Origin: Gnetum montanum
Lineage: Eukaryota > Streptophyta > Gnetopsida > Gnetales > Gnetaceae
Length of the DNA stretch: 28,748 bases
Direction of reading: 5' to 3'
NCBI GenBank assembly: GCA_015680685.1
Contig: MNCI01020228.1
Location: 84,953-113,700, forward strand
The position numbers were made by a program, and so were the translations under genes. Below, in pieces: positions 27,143 through 28,748 of this stretch; position 1 is the first letter of the stretch, and each line of letters opens with the position of its first letter. The notes beneath the pieces are model-generated. The model searched no databases. It was not told the DNA's origin and saw only the letters and a program-made list of their open reading frames with translations.

Positions 27143-28748
27143 ATGTCTCCTTCTTTGTACAAAAGCGCCTCACCGCTTAGTTTGAAATAGGAAAAAATTG
27201 GTGGTGTAATACACATGATGTTGATCTGCCAATTCCTCAACAAGTTTGAGTGGTATATACTCATCTTGATGAGTATATACTAAACTTCACCTTTATCCTC
27301 CATCAAGACAAACAATTGCATTGGCAAGACTTAGAAGGTAACATAGTGTTACCTCTCAATCGTTCAGTCCTGAGCATGCTTCTTCATGCTCTCACAGGAA
27401 TTGGCATGCCACACTTACATGAAAAATACATTGTGCAAGACCATGACTCAAGAGAATACCATCTCACAAAGGCATAACGTGAAAGGAACTTTCAATAGGA
27501 GAGACATCATAAATCTTTAAAGGGTAAGTGATCCCGGGATGTCCCACATGTCTTAAGCGAAAATGAGGATGGTGAACCTACCTTAGGCAGTTGCCCACAT
27601 AATGATGTTCCATCCCTTGACTTTGGCGAAGGGGTTGTGTATCAAAACATTCATTCCACTATTCATAACCTAGGTTCTGATACCCACAAGCATAAAGGGT
27701 TTGAAAAAGGGACATGAACTTATGATAAAGGTGGACATTCTAATCACAATTACAATCAGGGCTAAGATCATAGAAGAGAAGGTAGCAGACACCGTCATGG
27801 TGATGGTTCTCCTTCTTCTTCACCTTCATCATCTCCTTCACCCTCTCGTTCACTATTCAGACACAATCATAAAGAAAAAGAACATCGGGATAAAGGTAGG
27901 CAAAGTGGAACTCATAAATGAAACAACTAGGAAAGGGGATGAGGGCACTCTAGAGAGTCACAACATAGAAGAAGAGAGAGTAGGGAACAATGTAGGCATC
28001 ATAAATACCATGGACGAGATGATCATGATGAACCCCTACTCACTACTCGAAGTATGTTAGACATAACTACGACTACTAGAATTCCAACAAGGCACTAGAA
28101 AGATAGTAGGATCAAAAAATTAGATATGAACAATATCCTATGATTTGAAGGGGGATATGACACTGATCCTCAGAATCACTTACAATTATTACATGATGCA
28201 TGTGCCTTACAAAACATAGAGAATGAATGGTAAAAAGTTAAGTTGTTCTCATGAACATTAGTTAAAGAAGCAGAAAGCTGGTACTAGTCTTTAGAACCGG
28301 AATCCATACATAGGTGGAGTACTATGTTAGAACTATTTAATGATAAGTACGAAATGTACTCCCAAGTGTCTAACTTGCAAAAACAGATCCAAGGTTGGAA
28401 ATAAGGAGGACATAAACCCTTGGATGCTGTCATGGGTCGATACTATGCACTGTTACATCGTTTTCCTAGCCATGGTTATTCGTAAAAGGATCAACTCACC
28501 ATCTCGTAGATGGTCTTCAGCATGAAATGAGAAGAACCCTTGGGACTTATGCCCAAGGGAGACTATCCAAGCTTAGGTCCCATCAAATTCAAAGACTATT
28601 GGATCAAGTTGCTAAGGAAGAAGGTGAGCTATAGAAGAGAGAAAGTGTGGAAGAGTATAACCGAGATCCTTTCCTTTGGAAGAGGGGAGTAAGATTTTAT
28701 GAGGATGAAGAAGAGTCACCACTTGAAGAGATGGTAAATAGGAAAACT
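27143..28748 (+). pseudogene. gag: B2 gag, broken and cut by the window edge
   Basis: ATG at 27143 (MSPSLYKSASP) matches the B1 start. FTFILHQDKQLHWQDLEGNI lies at 27290-27350. A Ser/Arg/His-rich region (SPSSSPSSSPSPSRSLFRHN, about 27805-27865) follows, then NHLQLLHDACALQNIEN (28170-28230), KEAESWY and LEPESIHRWSTMLELFNDKY (28265-28350) and a PLDAVMGRYYALLHR piece (28418). This is the retrotransposon gag core, in better shape than in B1 over this part. Frameshifts and stops are frequent. The end of the window falls in the region after IYAQGRL. Confidence 0.82.

Larger units (their letters stand above)
25800..28748 (+). mobile_element. Element B2: second family B element, runs off the right edge
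   Basis: Same family and orientation as B1: LTR 25800-27006, PBS 27008-27025, gag from 27143 to beyond the window. The left flank is CTAAG (25795-25799). Internal sequence parallels B1 from 20908 to about 22640 with roughly 85-90 percent identity by eye and different stops, so the two are separate insertions and not a recent duplication. Confidence 0.9.

Noticed and set aside
1-28748. tRNA, rRNA or an intact host protein gene
   Set aside because: No cloverleaf with A/B boxes, no rRNA-like stretch and no intact non-transposon domain was seen on either strand; a profile search would be needed to exclude them fully.

Overview
This window reads as intergenic DNA from a plant with a large, repeat-rich nuclear genome. 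It is AT-rich, and almost all recognisable coding sequence is decayed LTR retrotransposon. The primer-binding sites match plant tRNA-Asp and initiator tRNA-Met. The Ty3/Gypsy pieces are of Athila/Tat type and the Ty1/Copia piece is Sirevirus-like. The great age of the insertions and the many 3'-truncated copies would suit a gymnosperm such as a conifer, but that is inference. No intact host gene, rRNA, tRNA or CRISPR array was found.

Layout, left to right. (A) 1-1115: 3' end of a Ty3/Gypsy pol gene and probably the start of its 3' LTR. (B0) 1116-1671: minus-strand LTR fragment of family B. (Island) 1921-3575: a 28-bp GATATC minisatellite, a TATA box, a perfect 66-bp tandem duplication and a CpG-retaining, GC-richer stretch, the only part that looks low-copy and promoter-like. 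(E) about 3610-18225, plus strand: an Athila/Tat element whose LTR appears to be split by another insertion. (D) 4395-14707, minus strand: an Athila/Tat element with a CTTAT duplication on both sides, inserted in E. (F) 5815-12272, plus strand: a Sirevirus-like Copia element inserted in the gag gene of D. 18230-19989 is unassigned. (B1) 19990-about 24985: LTR, PBS, gag, protease and half of RT. 24986-25508 is unassigned, and 25509-25799 is a piece of a D-like LTR. (B2) 25800 to the right edge: a second B element with LTR, PBS and gag.

The order of events can be read from the nesting: E first, then D into E, then F into D. The match of D gag to B1 gag lets the D reading frame be followed across the 6.5-kb F insertion. 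F is unusual: it has gag and a second ORF resembling the plant 'putative plant transposon protein' domain, but no protease, integrase or reverse transcriptase. A canonical splice donor and a plausible acceptor lie just before that second ORF. A near-palindromic AGACATCT motif is clustered in the F LTRs, again inside the candidate intron, and also in the unrelated A LTR. In several families a cluster of short palindromic repeats sits directly upstream of TATAAATA.

All coding regions are pseudogenes. Many in-frame stops are explained by C-to-T or G-to-A change, and 21 of 22 differences in four tRNA-Asp primer-binding sites are transitions, which fits long cytosine methylation and deamination.
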